Shown: positions 52,470 to 60,495 of the stretch, one piece after another
How positions within the stretch are numbered: the stretch's first letter is position 1
Layout: every line of letters starts with the position of its first letter
Assembly: GCA_050633665.1 (NCBI GenBank)
Contig: JBOEGY010000002.1
Span: 124,001-188,000 of the forward strand
DNA from: JAUIAI01 sp050633665
GTDB lineage: Bacteria; Pseudomonadota; Gammaproteobacteria; Burkholderiales; Burkholderiaceae_E
Length of the DNA: 64,000 bases
Direction: 5' to 3'
The notes under the pieces: generated by a model
The model's input: the letters and a program-made list of their open reading frames with translations, nothing else
Database searches by the model: none
Told to the model about the DNA's origin: nothing
Translations under genes and position numbers: made by a program

Positions 52470-53596
52470 AATTCGAACCCTCTGCTTGCCGCGTCAGTGC
52501 CAGCACTCATCTGTTGACTGGCTACCCAGGCCTGCCCGATTGCCAGGCCGGCGTCACCGCAGCCATACTTGCCGGGTAAAAGAACCTCCAGGCCGGCGTT
52601 GGTCAGTTGATCGCTGAGCCGCTTGCTCAAAATCCGGTTGTAAAAACAGCCTCCTGCCAGGCAAACCGTTCTGATCTGTTTTTGCCTGCTGGCCTGGATT
52701 ACCCAGTCAGCCAGCGCGGCACACAAAGCAAGATGAAACCGGGCCGCTGCCCGGCCGCTTTGCTCGGCAGGCGTACGAATCAAATCACGAAACAGGGGCC
52801 GGGGATCAAGCTGGTTTTTGGTGTTGATGGCAATTCCGCCGGTACCGACGAAGTCACTGTGTTCGTTCAGCCATTCCTGCGCGCATCTCTCAAGCGCCTG
52901 AGCAGCCTGTGCTTCTTCCTGTTGTCGAACACACAAACCGAGAATGCCAGCGACGGCATCAAACCAGCGTCCGGCGCTGCTCGTCATCGGGCAGTTAAGT
53001 TTCTGGTCAAGCATCTGGGCCACGCCCCCGGCAACCTGTGCACCGACAATCGGTGCAAACCGCTCAACGATCTGTGCGCTGTTTCCGCACGCGTGTAACA
53101 GGCTTGCTGCCATACGCCAGGGTTCGCGGGCTGCGCGATCCCCACCTGGGAGCGCTAGCGGCATAAAGTGCCCAAGTCTTGCCCACTGCGGGCCGTCAAC
53201 CCACAACAGCTCCCCGCCCCAGGCATGACCGTCGGTACCAAGGCCAACGCCGTCCAGAGCCAGTCCGATGACCGGTCGCTCAAGTTGATGCGCAGCGATG
53301 ACGGCGCCGATATGGGCGTGATGATGCTGAACACCTATAGCCGGCACGTAGAGTTGTTGCGCGACGCTGATTGCGAGCTCGGTACTGAAAAAATCCGGAT
53401 GCAGATCATGAGCAATCGCGTGGACTGACCCGGCCGAACTCCGGATCAGCTCCGCGACTGAATCCTCCAGCGCCATTCGGGCCTCCGGATCCCCGAGATC
53501 ACCGTGAACTGGCGACCAGACAGTCGCGTCCGGTGACCACAAACACGCCGCATTTTTCAGCCACGCGCCGCAGCCGAGTATTCGCTCTGCTTTCAT
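52460..53596 (-). CDS. hypF: Short HypF-type carbamoyltransferase (Kae1-like half only)
   Basis: The product has 378 residues, about half the usual 740-780. It aligns with the C-terminal part of HypF only: GCGAWLKNAACL, AHDLHPDFFST, GVQHHHAHIGAVIAAHQ, LALDGVGLGTDGHAWGGELL and a final GGCFYNRIL. The N-terminal acylphosphatase domain, zinc-finger part and YrdC-like domain are absent. Ralstonia has a similarly short functional HypF1. It overlaps hypC by ten bases and hypB by four. The carbamoyl-adenylate step may come from another protein, or this short form may act alone. Confidence 0.9.
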   Translation of the reverse strand: MKAERILGCGAWLKNAACLWSPDATVWSPVHGDLGDPEARMALEDSVAELIRSSAGSVHAIAHDLHPDFFSTELAISVAQQLYVPAIGVQHHHAHIGAVIAAHQLERPVIGLALDGVGLGTDGHAWGGELLWVDGPQWARLGHFMPLALPGGDRAAREPWRMAASLLHACGNSAQIVERFAPIVGAQVAGGVAQMLDQKLNCPMTSSAGRWFDAVAGILGLCVRQQEEAQAAQALERCAQEWLNEHSDFVGTGGIAINTKNQLDPRPLFRDLIRTPAEQSGRAAARFHLALCAALADWVIQASRQKQIRTVCLAGGCFYNRILSKRLSDQLTNAGLEVLLPGKYGCGDAGLAIGQAWVASQQMSAGTDAASRGFELCV

Positions 53597-54420
53597 GCGT
53601 CTGACCGGGCGTGGATCCAGGCGAGCCAGTCTTCCAGCCCTTCGCCGGTCGTGGCGGAGACCTGAATAATTTCAATTGTCGGATTAACCCGGCGCGCCAA
53701 TTCGATACATCGTTCGACGTTAAAACTGACGTGCGGCAGCAGATCGGTTTTATTCAGGATCATCAGGGACGAAGCCGCGAACATATCGGGATATTTGAGC
53801 GGTTTATCTTCGCCTTCCGTGACCGACAGAATCGCGACTTTCGAGTCTTCACCGAGATCCCACAATGCCGGGCAGACAAGGTTGCCGACGTTTTCGATCA
53901 TAAGTAACTCACTCGCCCCACCCGGCGCATTGTCGTGGCCGTGTTCATGATCGTGGCTATGAGTATGCAGCCGTGAAAAAGCTTCTGCCACCATTGGCGC
54001 GTCCAGATGGCAGCCCTTGCCGGTATTGACCTGGACCGCGGGTGCGCCGGTGTCACGAATACGATCTGCGTCAAAACTGGTTTGCTGATCACCTTCTATG
54101 ACGGACACTTTCATATCTGGATGGCTGACGCCCAGCGCCTTGATCGTCGCACACAAGAGGGTAGTCTTACCGGAACCGGGGCTCGACACCAGATTCAGTG
54201 CCAGCACGCCGTGCGACGCAAAGTGCTCCCGGTTCTGACGAGCATACCGGTCATTCTCGCCCAGAATGTCGGCCTCTAGTTTGATTGCCCTTTCCTGACT
54301 CATGCCCGGAACCGAGACGCGAGCCGCCCCCTGCCCGTAATGCAGGTCAAGCTGGCTGGCCGGTTTTACCGGGTGGTGGTGATGATCGACGCTTTCATTA
54401 CATCCGCAAACCACACACAT
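53593..54420 (-). CDS. hypB: Hydrogenase nickel-insertion GTPase HypB
   Basis: The protein has 275 residues from the ATG at 54420, with GAGGAG five bases upstream; a longer frame start inside hypA is rejected. The N-terminus MCVVCGCNE holds the high-affinity nickel CxxCGC motif, followed by DHHHH. The GTPase P-loop is SSPGSGKTT. An additional His/Asp/Glu-rich insertion HTHSHDHEHGHD lies inside the G domain. The protein delivers nickel to HupL with HypA. The double histidine cluster suggests nickel storage. Confidence 0.95.
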   Translation of the reverse strand: MCVVCGCNESVDHHHHPVKPASQLDLHYGQGAARVSVPGMSQERAIKLEADILGENDRYARQNREHFASHGVLALNLVSSPGSGKTTLLCATIKALGVSHPDMKVSVIEGDQQTSFDADRIRDTGAPAVQVNTGKGCHLDAPMVAEAFSRLHTHSHDHEHGHDNAPGGASELLMIENVGNLVCPALWDLGEDSKVAILSVTEGEDKPLKYPDMFAASSLMILNKTDLLPHVSFNVERCIELARRVNPTIEIIQVSATTGEGLEDWLAWIHARSDA

Positions 54421-54436
54421 AAAAACTCCTCGTTCG

Positions 54437-54784
54437 TTAATTGTCATCGACGCGCATATCAATGACACGCAATTCTGTTCCGCCTGAAGGCTGTAACTGA
54501 TAACTACCGCATTGCGGGCACTCATCGCCGCGTTGGGATATGGGGACGCTTGCCCCACATGGCATACACCAGGCCTGACCCGGCGGTTCAACAATGTCAA
54601 ATTGGGCGCCATCGAGGATCGTGCCAGGAGACACGCTTTCCAATGCAAACCGCAGCGCACGAATGTCTACGCCAGCTAATTGGCCGGCCTCCAGGCGTAA
54701 TGCCAGACACCGCTTGAACCCTTCCCGGACAGCGGTTTGTTCAACGAGTTGCAGGACTCCGCCGGCAAGACTGGCTTCATGCAT
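54437..54784 (-). CDS. hypA: Hydrogenase nickel-insertion protein HypA
   Basis: The 115-residue protein starts MHEASLAGGVLQLVEQ, with the N-terminal MHE nickel site. It has the zinc-binding pairs CMPC and CPQC late in the protein. HypA passes nickel to the hydrogenase large subunit with HypB. Overlaps hupK by eight bases. Confidence 0.95.
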   Translation of the reverse strand: MHEASLAGGVLQLVEQTAVREGFKRCLALRLEAGQLAGVDIRALRFALESVSPGTILDGAQFDIVEPPGQAWCMPCGASVPISQRGDECPQCGSYQLQPSGGTELRVIDMRVDDN

Positions 54785-56003
54785 GATTTATCCCCGCGCG
54801 GGTCATGAGCTTACCCCTCAACGGTACCTCATCTGACTCGAATTCAGGGAGTGAAAATGGGACACAGGGATCAAAAGCGGCTATCAACAGCCCGACCTTT
54901 TGACCTAGCGCAGGATCTTCAGGCTGATAAGACTCCAGGTAGCGCGCCACAGCGCCCATCGGATGGAAATTCCATTCGGTTGGCGCCAGCACCTGGTAAC
55001 TCTCGACGGTTGCCGTCGCCAGATGAGACGAATCCAGTTGCACCGTATGAATTAGTAATCCACGGGCCATTTCCAGCCAGGCAACGCCTCTGCCCGGGCC
55101 TAGATTCAGCCCACCTGAGGCCAGCCACCCGGCACCTGATGCGCCGGGCGAATCCGGCAGGCATAAGCGGAGCAGATCTGCGATTCTCGATCCAAGTCGT
55201 CCGGTCAAGCTATCGGGGGAGTTGAAACTCTCATAGTGACGGGTCCAGGTGCCTGTTTGCGCGCACTGCATTCCCAGTTGTGGCCGCAAAGAGAACGCAT
55301 TGTCGTTGTGCAGCTTGTCGGCCAGAGCGGCAAACATTGCGTGGCGATTGCCAGCAATCCATTCCAAACGGGGGGGCTGCGCCGGCGTCTGGTTAATAGA
55401 GATCGCGCCAGAGGAGCCCGTTATCGCAAAGGCCTCCCGAAACAGTGATGCGAGCCAGGTGTGGCTTTGCCTGGACCAAATGAGTAGCCAGTGATCGCCC
55501 TGGCGCTGCCATTGCTCAAGCCATCGCTTGAGTGGCAGTCCAATCCAGCCGTTTTCGAGCCACTCGCGGGTTGTTCCCAACGCGTCAGCGTGTAGATCTG
55601 ATCGGCCCAAAGCCGGACATTGAGCCAGGTCGGGCTGGAGCCGGGTATGAGGCCGCGGACCGCCAACTCCAGCCTGCCGATCTGAACCTGAAAAAAGTCG
55701 GGGCCAGTCCAGGGCGATACGCCTGATGTGCTCGCGAGCGGTTTCGCACTGTAAACGCACTGCCCCGGTATGCGCGATTGCTTCGGTATCCGAGGCCGCG
55801 TTGAGCGCCAACTGGCTGCACAAAGCGTGTGACTGGCCACACAGATTGTAAAGACAGGCTACGAACGCGGGAAGCTCAGCAGCGGCTCTACCGCGGGTCA
55901 ATTGGGCGCTCCAGTTACGCCGCGTGCTGATCAGGTTATCCGGGATAGCTTCCCCGGGCCGCAATCGCAGCGAGCCCGCCAGGGACTCAAGGCCGGTGCT
56001 CAT
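54777..56003 (-). CDS. hupK: Hydrogenase assembly protein HupK
   Basis: The 408-residue protein resembles a degenerate hydrogenase large subunit. The C-terminal part (QVLAPTEWNFHPMG and LIAAFDPCVPFSL) follows the large-subunit APTTWN / DPC pattern but lacks the second cysteine of the nickel site, and there is no N-terminal CxxC pair. HupK/HoxV-type proteins act as scaffolds for the Fe(CN)2CO cofactor during maturation. It overlaps hupJ and hypA by a few bases, as part of the operon. Confidence 0.85.
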   Translation of the reverse strand: MSTGLESLAGSLRLRPGEAIPDNLISTRRNWSAQLTRGRAAAELPAFVACLYNLCGQSHALCSQLALNAASDTEAIAHTGAVRLQCETAREHIRRIALDWPRLFSGSDRQAGVGGPRPHTRLQPDLAQCPALGRSDLHADALGTTREWLENGWIGLPLKRWLEQWQRQGDHWLLIWSRQSHTWLASLFREAFAITGSSGAISINQTPAQPPRLEWIAGNRHAMFAALADKLHNDNAFSLRPQLGMQCAQTGTWTRHYESFNSPDSLTGRLGSRIADLLRLCLPDSPGASGAGWLASGGLNLGPGRGVAWLEMARGLLIHTVQLDSSHLATATVESYQVLAPTEWNFHPMGAVARYLESYQPEDPALGQKVGLLIAAFDPCVPFSLPEFESDEVPLRGKLMTRAGINHA

Positions 56004-56566
56004 GATCGTGCACCGCTGTTGGGTCTTCGTCCCGTCAAGAACAAACGACGGCTACTTGTTGGCGGTCTGGACCGTACTTCCTGTCGTAGTTGCTCCAGGA
56101 CATGCCGGGCCGTTTCACGGGCGAGGTTCTGGTTGTCAAACCCTGCCATAGGCGAGAACAGTGCGCAGGACTCAAAGTAACCCACCGTGGCGTCGTAGTT
56201 GCCCAAAAAGTCAAACGCCTCGCCCCCGAATTGACGCAGGTAACGCTTACCGGTGTAACGCTGTCCGGCCATGGTCGTCACAGGCAGGCGCACGAGGCTC
56301 ATGAACCAGGGAGTGATCAGAATCCCTTCGAGGATGGAGCCGTTGTAGCTGGCCAGGAGATCGTCAGTCGGCTCAGTCATGTCTGCTAGCTCGGTGGCCA
56401 GACTATCGCTGTGCTCAAAGCCAACCGGCTCAACACACAAACAGGGGTTAACAACCGGTATCCCGCCCATACGTTCGCTCAAAACCATCTCAAAGAAGTC
56501 GAGCAGTTGAGTCAGCCGGGGAGCGAAGACTTCCGGTTGCTGTGGGGACAAAGCCTCAGGTGTCAT
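56000..56566 (-). CDS. hupJ: Hydrogenase assembly chaperone HupJ/HybE
   Basis: The 188-residue protein has the HybE-type middle segment: NGSILEGILITPWFMSLVRLP, then a QRYTGKRYLRQFGGEAFDFLGNYD strand. It interacts with the hydrogenase small or large subunit during Tat export, guarding against early transport. The start overlaps the rubredoxin gene by 11 bases. Homology is to the HybE/HupJ/HoxT family. Confidence 0.88.
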   Translation of the reverse strand: MTPEALSPQQPEVFAPRLTQLLDFFEMVLSERMGGIPVVNPCLCVEPVGFEHSDSLATELADMTEPTDDLLASYNGSILEGILITPWFMSLVRLPVTTMAGQRYTGKRYLRQFGGEAFDFLGNYDATVGYFESCALFSPMAGFDNQNLARETARHVLEQLRQEVRSRPPTSSRRLFLTGRRPNSGARS

Positions 56567-56798
56567 CTTCGTTTAGCAACAGAAACTGCTCTGCGTCCCC
56601 GTCGCAGGTCGGGCAGCGCCAGTGTGCAGGTAACGCCGAAAACGCGGTGCCCGGGTCTATCTGCCAGACCGGATCCCCAATGGCGGGATCGTAGACCCAC
56701 CAGCAGATTTTGCACTCCAGCTTCGAGCCGGATGTCAGAGCATTCGAGTCGCCCAGGTACGAGCCTTCAAAACCAATGAATTCAGCTGGTTTGTTCAT
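56556..56798 (-). CDS. hupI: Rubredoxin-type protein HupI
   Basis: The 80-residue protein has the rubredoxin iron site CxxC at CKIC and CPTC, with the aromatic-rich WWVYDPAIGDP loop between, preceded by an N-terminal extension typical of the hydrogenase-linked HupI/HoxR type. Needed for active hydrogenase under oxygen in related species. The gene lies between hupJ and hupH. Confidence 0.93.
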   Translation of the reverse strand: MNKPAEFIGFEGSYLGDSNALTSGSKLECKICWWVYDPAIGDPVWQIDPGTAFSALPAHWRCPTCDGDAEQFLLLNEDDT

Positions 56799-56800
56799 GC

Positions 56801-57664
56801 CTAGGCTGCCTCAACGTAGGCAATCACTTCATGAAGTCGCTCGCATGAGTCGCGCAGATCTTCCGGGGCGGCCATTGCCACTTCGGGCATGTCGATGACT
56901 TCGACTGTATTCAGAATGACCTTGTCGAACGAGTTGTAATAAATCACCCGCCAGCAGTTGGGAAGACAAGTATTCGAGATTCGGCAGTTTCCGTATCCGC
57001 GCGACAGCATCAGTACGCGCCCGGTGCCCAGTTGATGGTCGAGAAACGCAATGTCTTCAGGCGTTACCGGCAACAGGGTCAGATTCACCACATGGGGCGT
57101 CTGGCCCGGCTGCCATTGAGCGACATGGTGGCGAATCTCATCCACAATCGCGGGCGCATTCTGGATGTTGAGAGGTACGTCACCCTGCCAATGCCCGGGC
57201 TCGTTCTGTGAATCATCTGCGGCTGTTTGCCTGAACAGCGCCGGCACCGGTGCCACCTCGATGCGATCTTCGATGATCGTGTCACCCTGGGTGGTAATCA
57301 GACGCCAGACGCCGGAAAACACTGACTCCTGAACTTGAATCTGAACCGCCTTGCGATGCGTCTTGATGACGGCGCTTGCTTCTCCCTCACCCAGGACCTC
57401 ATTGACTAACGCCAGGTCCGCCTGGGCCAGACCGGCCAGGCTGATGCTTCCGGTCGTCCCCTGACTGGCGGCTTCATCCAGGAGCGTATGCACTGCCTGC
57501 AAGATCCGCCGCGCGCCGTCGACCTGGGCGATTTCTTCTGGTTCCGGCAGAATCGGTGGACGATAAGTATTCATCTCTTTGGGCATGGGCAGATAATCCA
57601 GCGACTCTGATTCAATCTGCGAGCCCGGCCCAAGCCGGACCAATGGGACATAGTTCTCTTTCAT
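56801..57664 (-). CDS. hupH: Hydrogenase expression/formation protein HupH
   Basis: The 287-residue protein matches the HupH/HyaF family. It has an N-terminal domain with VNEVLGEGEASAVI, and a C-terminal domain where RGYGNCRISNTCLPNCWRVIYYN holds conserved cysteines. It is thought to help small-subunit assembly or iron-sulfur cluster maturation. Exact function unknown in the family. Confidence 0.9.
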   Translation of the reverse strand: MKENYVPLVRLGPGSQIESESLDYLPMPKEMNTYRPPILPEPEEIAQVDGARRILQAVHTLLDEAASQGTTGSISLAGLAQADLALVNEVLGEGEASAVIKTHRKAVQIQVQESVFSGVWRLITTQGDTIIEDRIEVAPVPALFRQTAADDSQNEPGHWQGDVPLNIQNAPAIVDEIRHHVAQWQPGQTPHVVNLTLLPVTPEDIAFLDHQLGTGRVLMLSRGYGNCRISNTCLPNCWRVIYYNSFDKVILNTVEVIDMPEVAMAAPEDLRDSCERLHEVIAYVEAA

Positions 57665-57699
57665 GGGTCAGTGTTCTCCGTGCTGCGTTTGAGCGGGCC

Positions 57700-58173
57700 T
57701 TAGCTATTTGCAGAGGACTGTACAGTCGGCTGACTGACGACCGGAATGCCAACAGTTGGCGGGCGGGATACCGGCATTTCGAACGCTTTAGCCATCTCAG
57801 CAAGATAGACATCCCAATCGAGCATGCCGGTCAGAGTGGTCACGTAGTGGCCTTCACGCAGGAAGACGACTGAAGGCCATCTCAAAACACCGTAAAGGGC
57901 GGCCACGCCGTCTTCATCGCGCTGCGCAACCACGGCAATCTGAAAACGTCCGGCGAAACTTTTCTGGAGCTCGGGCAGCACCACGGCGACATCCTGCCCT
58001 TCAGGAAACCGGCGCGGGTCACCCGCCAGTAGAATTGCTGCCGCTGACTGCTCACGCGCCCACGGCTCAACCGAATCCTTGTCGACCCAGGTGGCCTGAA
58101 AGTCGGATGCCAGTCGCCGCACCAGCGGCGGCGCCAGCTCTTCGTCTGATTCGAGTTTTGATGTGGCGTTCAT
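57700..58173 (-). CDS. hupG: Hydrogenase accessory protein HupG/HyaE (thioredoxin-like fold)
   Basis: The 157-residue protein has a thioredoxin-like fold without the CxxC pair; the AILLAGDPRRFPEGQDVAVVLPEL strand-helix unit and VLRWPSVVFLREGHYV are typical of the HyaE/HupG/HoxO family. It binds the Tat signal of the small subunit and takes part in protecting it before export. Gaps of 35 and 38 bases separate it from its neighbours. Confidence 0.88.
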   Translation of the reverse strand: MNATSKLESDEELAPPLVRRLASDFQATWVDKDSVEPWAREQSAAAILLAGDPRRFPEGQDVAVVLPELQKSFAGRFQIAVVAQRDEDGVAALYGVLRWPSVVFLREGHYVTTLTGMLDWDVYLAEMAKAFEMPVSRPPTVGIPVVSQPTVQSSANS

Positions 58174-58211
58174 AGTAGTTCCCGAAAAGTTTTGATCTGA
58201 GGTGATGGCTT

Positions 58212-58529
58212 TCAGCCGCCACCGGTCAGGCGGTTCAGTTGTTCGACGCTCATGGCGGAAGGCAGATCAGATTCAGTTGACTGGCGCTGCTCGCGGGAGA
58301 GCGGTTGGGACGACATGGCCTGAGCCACCAGGTCAAGCGCCTCGTTTACCTGTTGTGCCCTGGCGGCAGTGATCCGCTCACGCGCGTCATTCAAAAAGAC
58401 AAGCAACCATTCATCTGGTCTGACCGTTCCCAGCAGGACGGTACTTACCCGCCGTGATTCCCCTCTACCTTCGCAGACAGCAAAGCCTGGCTCCAGTGCC
58501 CGTACCTGCATCGGGATGCCGATGCACAT
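58212..58529 (-). CDS. hupF: HypC-family hydrogenase chaperone HupF
   Basis: The 105-residue protein begins MCIGIPMQV, like HypC, with the cysteine after Met. A conserved segment LLGTVRPDEWLLVFLNDAREI-like region follows. HupF/HoxL acts with HypC as a chaperone for large-subunit assembly and can protect it from oxygen. It overlaps hupD by one base (start/stop coupling). Confidence 0.93.
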   Translation of the reverse strand: MCIGIPMQVRALEPGFAVCEGRGESRRVSTVLLGTVRPDEWLLVFLNDARERITAARAQQVNEALDLVAQAMSSQPLSREQRQSTESDLPSAMSVEQLNRLTGGG

Positions 58530-59161
58530 TACTCGCTGACTCCCTGCTCCGCGGACACCGGGAAAAACCGGGCGTCACCGGTACGGCAGGCGAACGCTTC
58601 TTCAGGGCGCCCGGCTTCATACGCCCGCATCGCGAGTTCATCCAGCGTGACCGCTTCGCGCTCCCCCAGGCTGCTGCTGCGGGGTGCAGCCTGCCCGCCC
58701 CAGGCGCTGATCTGTTGGACACCCATATCAAGTGCGTGTTCCATCGCCTGTTTCACTGATGGGCGCAAACTGCCGCCGTAGTCTTCCAGCTCCTCTGGCT
58801 GGCAGCCGATTAGCATGACCTCTGCCGGATAGTCACCGGTCAGTTCAGCGAGTGACAGAACTTCCTGGAAACCGGTCTGGTGAAGACTCATTTTCTTGGC
58901 GCCGAGGAACTTCGGGACAGCATCGTTGCGAATAACTTTCAGGGTGCCGGGTTCAAGCCCGTAGTCAATCGCGTCGAAGATCAGCAAACGTTCCGCCCGC
59001 TGAACGTGTTGAATCAGATACAAACCCTGAGTGCCGCCGTCAATCAGTGAAACCTGATCGTCAAATTCATAGCGACGCTGCAAGGCCTCCACACATCGGA
59101 CACCAAAGCCTTCATCTGCCCACAGCAAATTGCCAATCCCCAGCACGACGATCTCATTCAT
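58529..59161 (-). CDS. hupD: Hydrogenase maturation endopeptidase HupD
   Basis: The 210-residue protein has the HybD/HupD signatures. An N-terminal GIGNLLWADEGFGVRC includes the nickel-binding glutamate. A FDAIDYGL segment carries the Asp and LHQTGFQEVL the His. It cleaves the C-terminal extension of HupL after the histidine, once nickel is inserted. The last 25 residues are an unusual variable tail. HupV in this window has no extension and is not a substrate. Confidence 0.94.
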   Translation of the reverse strand: MNEIVVLGIGNLLWADEGFGVRCVEALQRRYEFDDQVSLIDGGTQGLYLIQHVQRAERLLIFDAIDYGLEPGTLKVIRNDAVPKFLGAKKMSLHQTGFQEVLSLAELTGDYPAEVMLIGCQPEELEDYGGSLRPSVKQAMEHALDMGVQQISAWGGQAAPRSSSLGEREAVTLDELAMRAYEAGRPEEAFACRTGDARFFPVSAEQGVSE

Positions 59162-59162
59162 G

Positions 59163-59894
59163 TCAGTCCTTGAAGGTGCGAAATCCGGAGATCATCGTGC
59201 TGACGATGCTTTGACGACCCATGATGTCTTCACGAATCGCGGCATAAACGTGGATGATGACGAAGATGATCAAACCCCACATACCCACGCGATGCCAGGT
59301 GTGAACGTCCTGACTTTGACCGAACAGCGGAATCACCCAACCAAACATCTGATCCTGCCAGGAACCGGCCTGAGAGCCTTCTGCGTAGAGCGCGAACCCG
59401 GTAATCACCATAAACAGGCTTAAACCGAGGAAGCCAAAGACCATCGCAAAACGAGCCAGCGGGTTATGGCCGACAAACCGGCCGGGCCGGGGTGAGATGA
59501 ACGCATACCATTTGAGCATGCCGAAGAACTCAGCCCAGTAGCTGCGAGTGAAGATCGGCACCCAGAACAATTCGCGAGAGTGATGGTTACCAACGAACGC
59601 CCAGTAAAGTCGCCCTAGCAGACCAATCGCCAGCAAATAGCCCGCTGTGAAATGGGCGAACCGGATGTAGCCCATAAGAAAGTTGTCACTTGCCTCCCCC
59701 GGCAGGCTCGGCAAGGGGGCGCCGATGAAATAGCCGGTAATCGCCAGGACGACAATCGCCAGGGCGTTAACCCAATGCCAGAGGCGCACCGGGGCCTCAT
59801 AAACATAGACAGACTTGATGCTTTCGCCCTGAGAGACCTCGGCGTCGGCATGAGGCTTCGAGCGGTTCAGTTTGTCGGGTGCAATGGCTGACAT
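59163..59894 (-). CDS. hupC: Hydrogenase cytochrome b subunit HupC
   Basis: The 243-residue protein has four membrane spans. The RLWHWVNALAIVVLAITGYFIG start of the first helix holds a heme-ligand histidine. AHFTAGYLLAIGLLGRLYW and HRVGMWGLIIFVIIHVY are typical of cytochrome b of hydrogenase 1. It links HupSL to the quinone pool in the cytoplasmic membrane. AGGAGA lies six bases before the ATG; the frame overlaps the hupE end by 28 bases. Confidence 0.95.
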   Translation of the reverse strand: MSAIAPDKLNRSKPHADAEVSQGESIKSVYVYEAPVRLWHWVNALAIVVLAITGYFIGAPLPSLPGEASDNFLMGYIRFAHFTAGYLLAIGLLGRLYWAFVGNHHSRELFWVPIFTRSYWAEFFGMLKWYAFISPRPGRFVGHNPLARFAMVFGFLGLSLFMVITGFALYAEGSQAGSWQDQMFGWVIPLFGQSQDVHTWHRVGMWGLIIFVIIHVYAAIREDIMGRQSIVSTMISGFRTFKD

Positions 59895-60478
59895 TTGAGT
59901 CTCCTTTCAGTGCTCTGCTCATAGATTGAACGACATACGAAGGTCGCCGAGAGGCCGGCCACCATCAATGCCGAACTGGTGACACCAAACCCTGCGCAAT
60001 AGGCAATCTGACCGCCGCCTGAGAATTCGAACCCATGCATGGCGCCGTGCGTCAGACCCAGCCCCCCGACAAACAGCGAGCCCAGTGCGAACCGTAGTCT
60101 GCTTTCGGATTGACCGGAACTGGCCAGCAGCAGCGCTAATAGTCCGACGCCCAGTACCGGGCCCGCCCCAACCCCGTGGGCAGCACCTAACAGACCGAAC
60201 CCACCAATGCTGACGAATGAACCCGCGATAAACAGCAGCCCGTAGAAGACCGGCACCAGCCATTGCCGGGCCAACGGCAGAGCGATCGCCCCCCAGATGC
60301 CTGCCGCAAGACAGGTAAGCAAGTGATCCAGGCCGAGGGGGTGTAATAGACCAAAAATCAGCGGGGAGTTCAGTTGCTCTGCGGTATGAATATGACCCGG
60401 ATGGGCGAAGACGCCGGGGCTGATTCCAGCGAGCAGCAGACCAGCGATCAAGACTGTTGGCGAATGAAGCCTCATCAA
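59867..60478 (-). CDS. hupE: HupE/UreJ-family nickel permease-like membrane protein
   Basis: The 203-residue protein has an N-terminal signal-like segment, HPGHIHTAE, and six further hydrophobic spans. The family motif HPLGLDHLL (H-P-x-x-G-x-D-H) is clear. In Rhizobium the HupE protein carries nickel. Here it lies between hupL and hupC; in many species hupE is after hupC or hupD. Confidence 0.9.
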   Translation of the reverse strand: MMRLHSPTVLIAGLLLAGISPGVFAHPGHIHTAEQLNSPLIFGLLHPLGLDHLLTCLAAGIWGAIALPLARQWLVPVFYGLLFIAGSFVSIGGFGLLGAAHGVGAGPVLGVGLLALLLASSGQSESRLRFALGSLFVGGLGLTHGAMHGFEFSGGGQIAYCAGFGVTSSALMVAGLSATFVCRSIYEQSTERRLKCQPLHPTN

Positions 60479-60495
60479 AACACTCCTGAGTCGGT

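Noticed and set aside
54777..56003. Reading hupK as a third hydrogenase large subunit
   Set aside because: It lacks the N-terminal CxxC and half of the C-terminal nickel site; it fits the HupK scaffold family.
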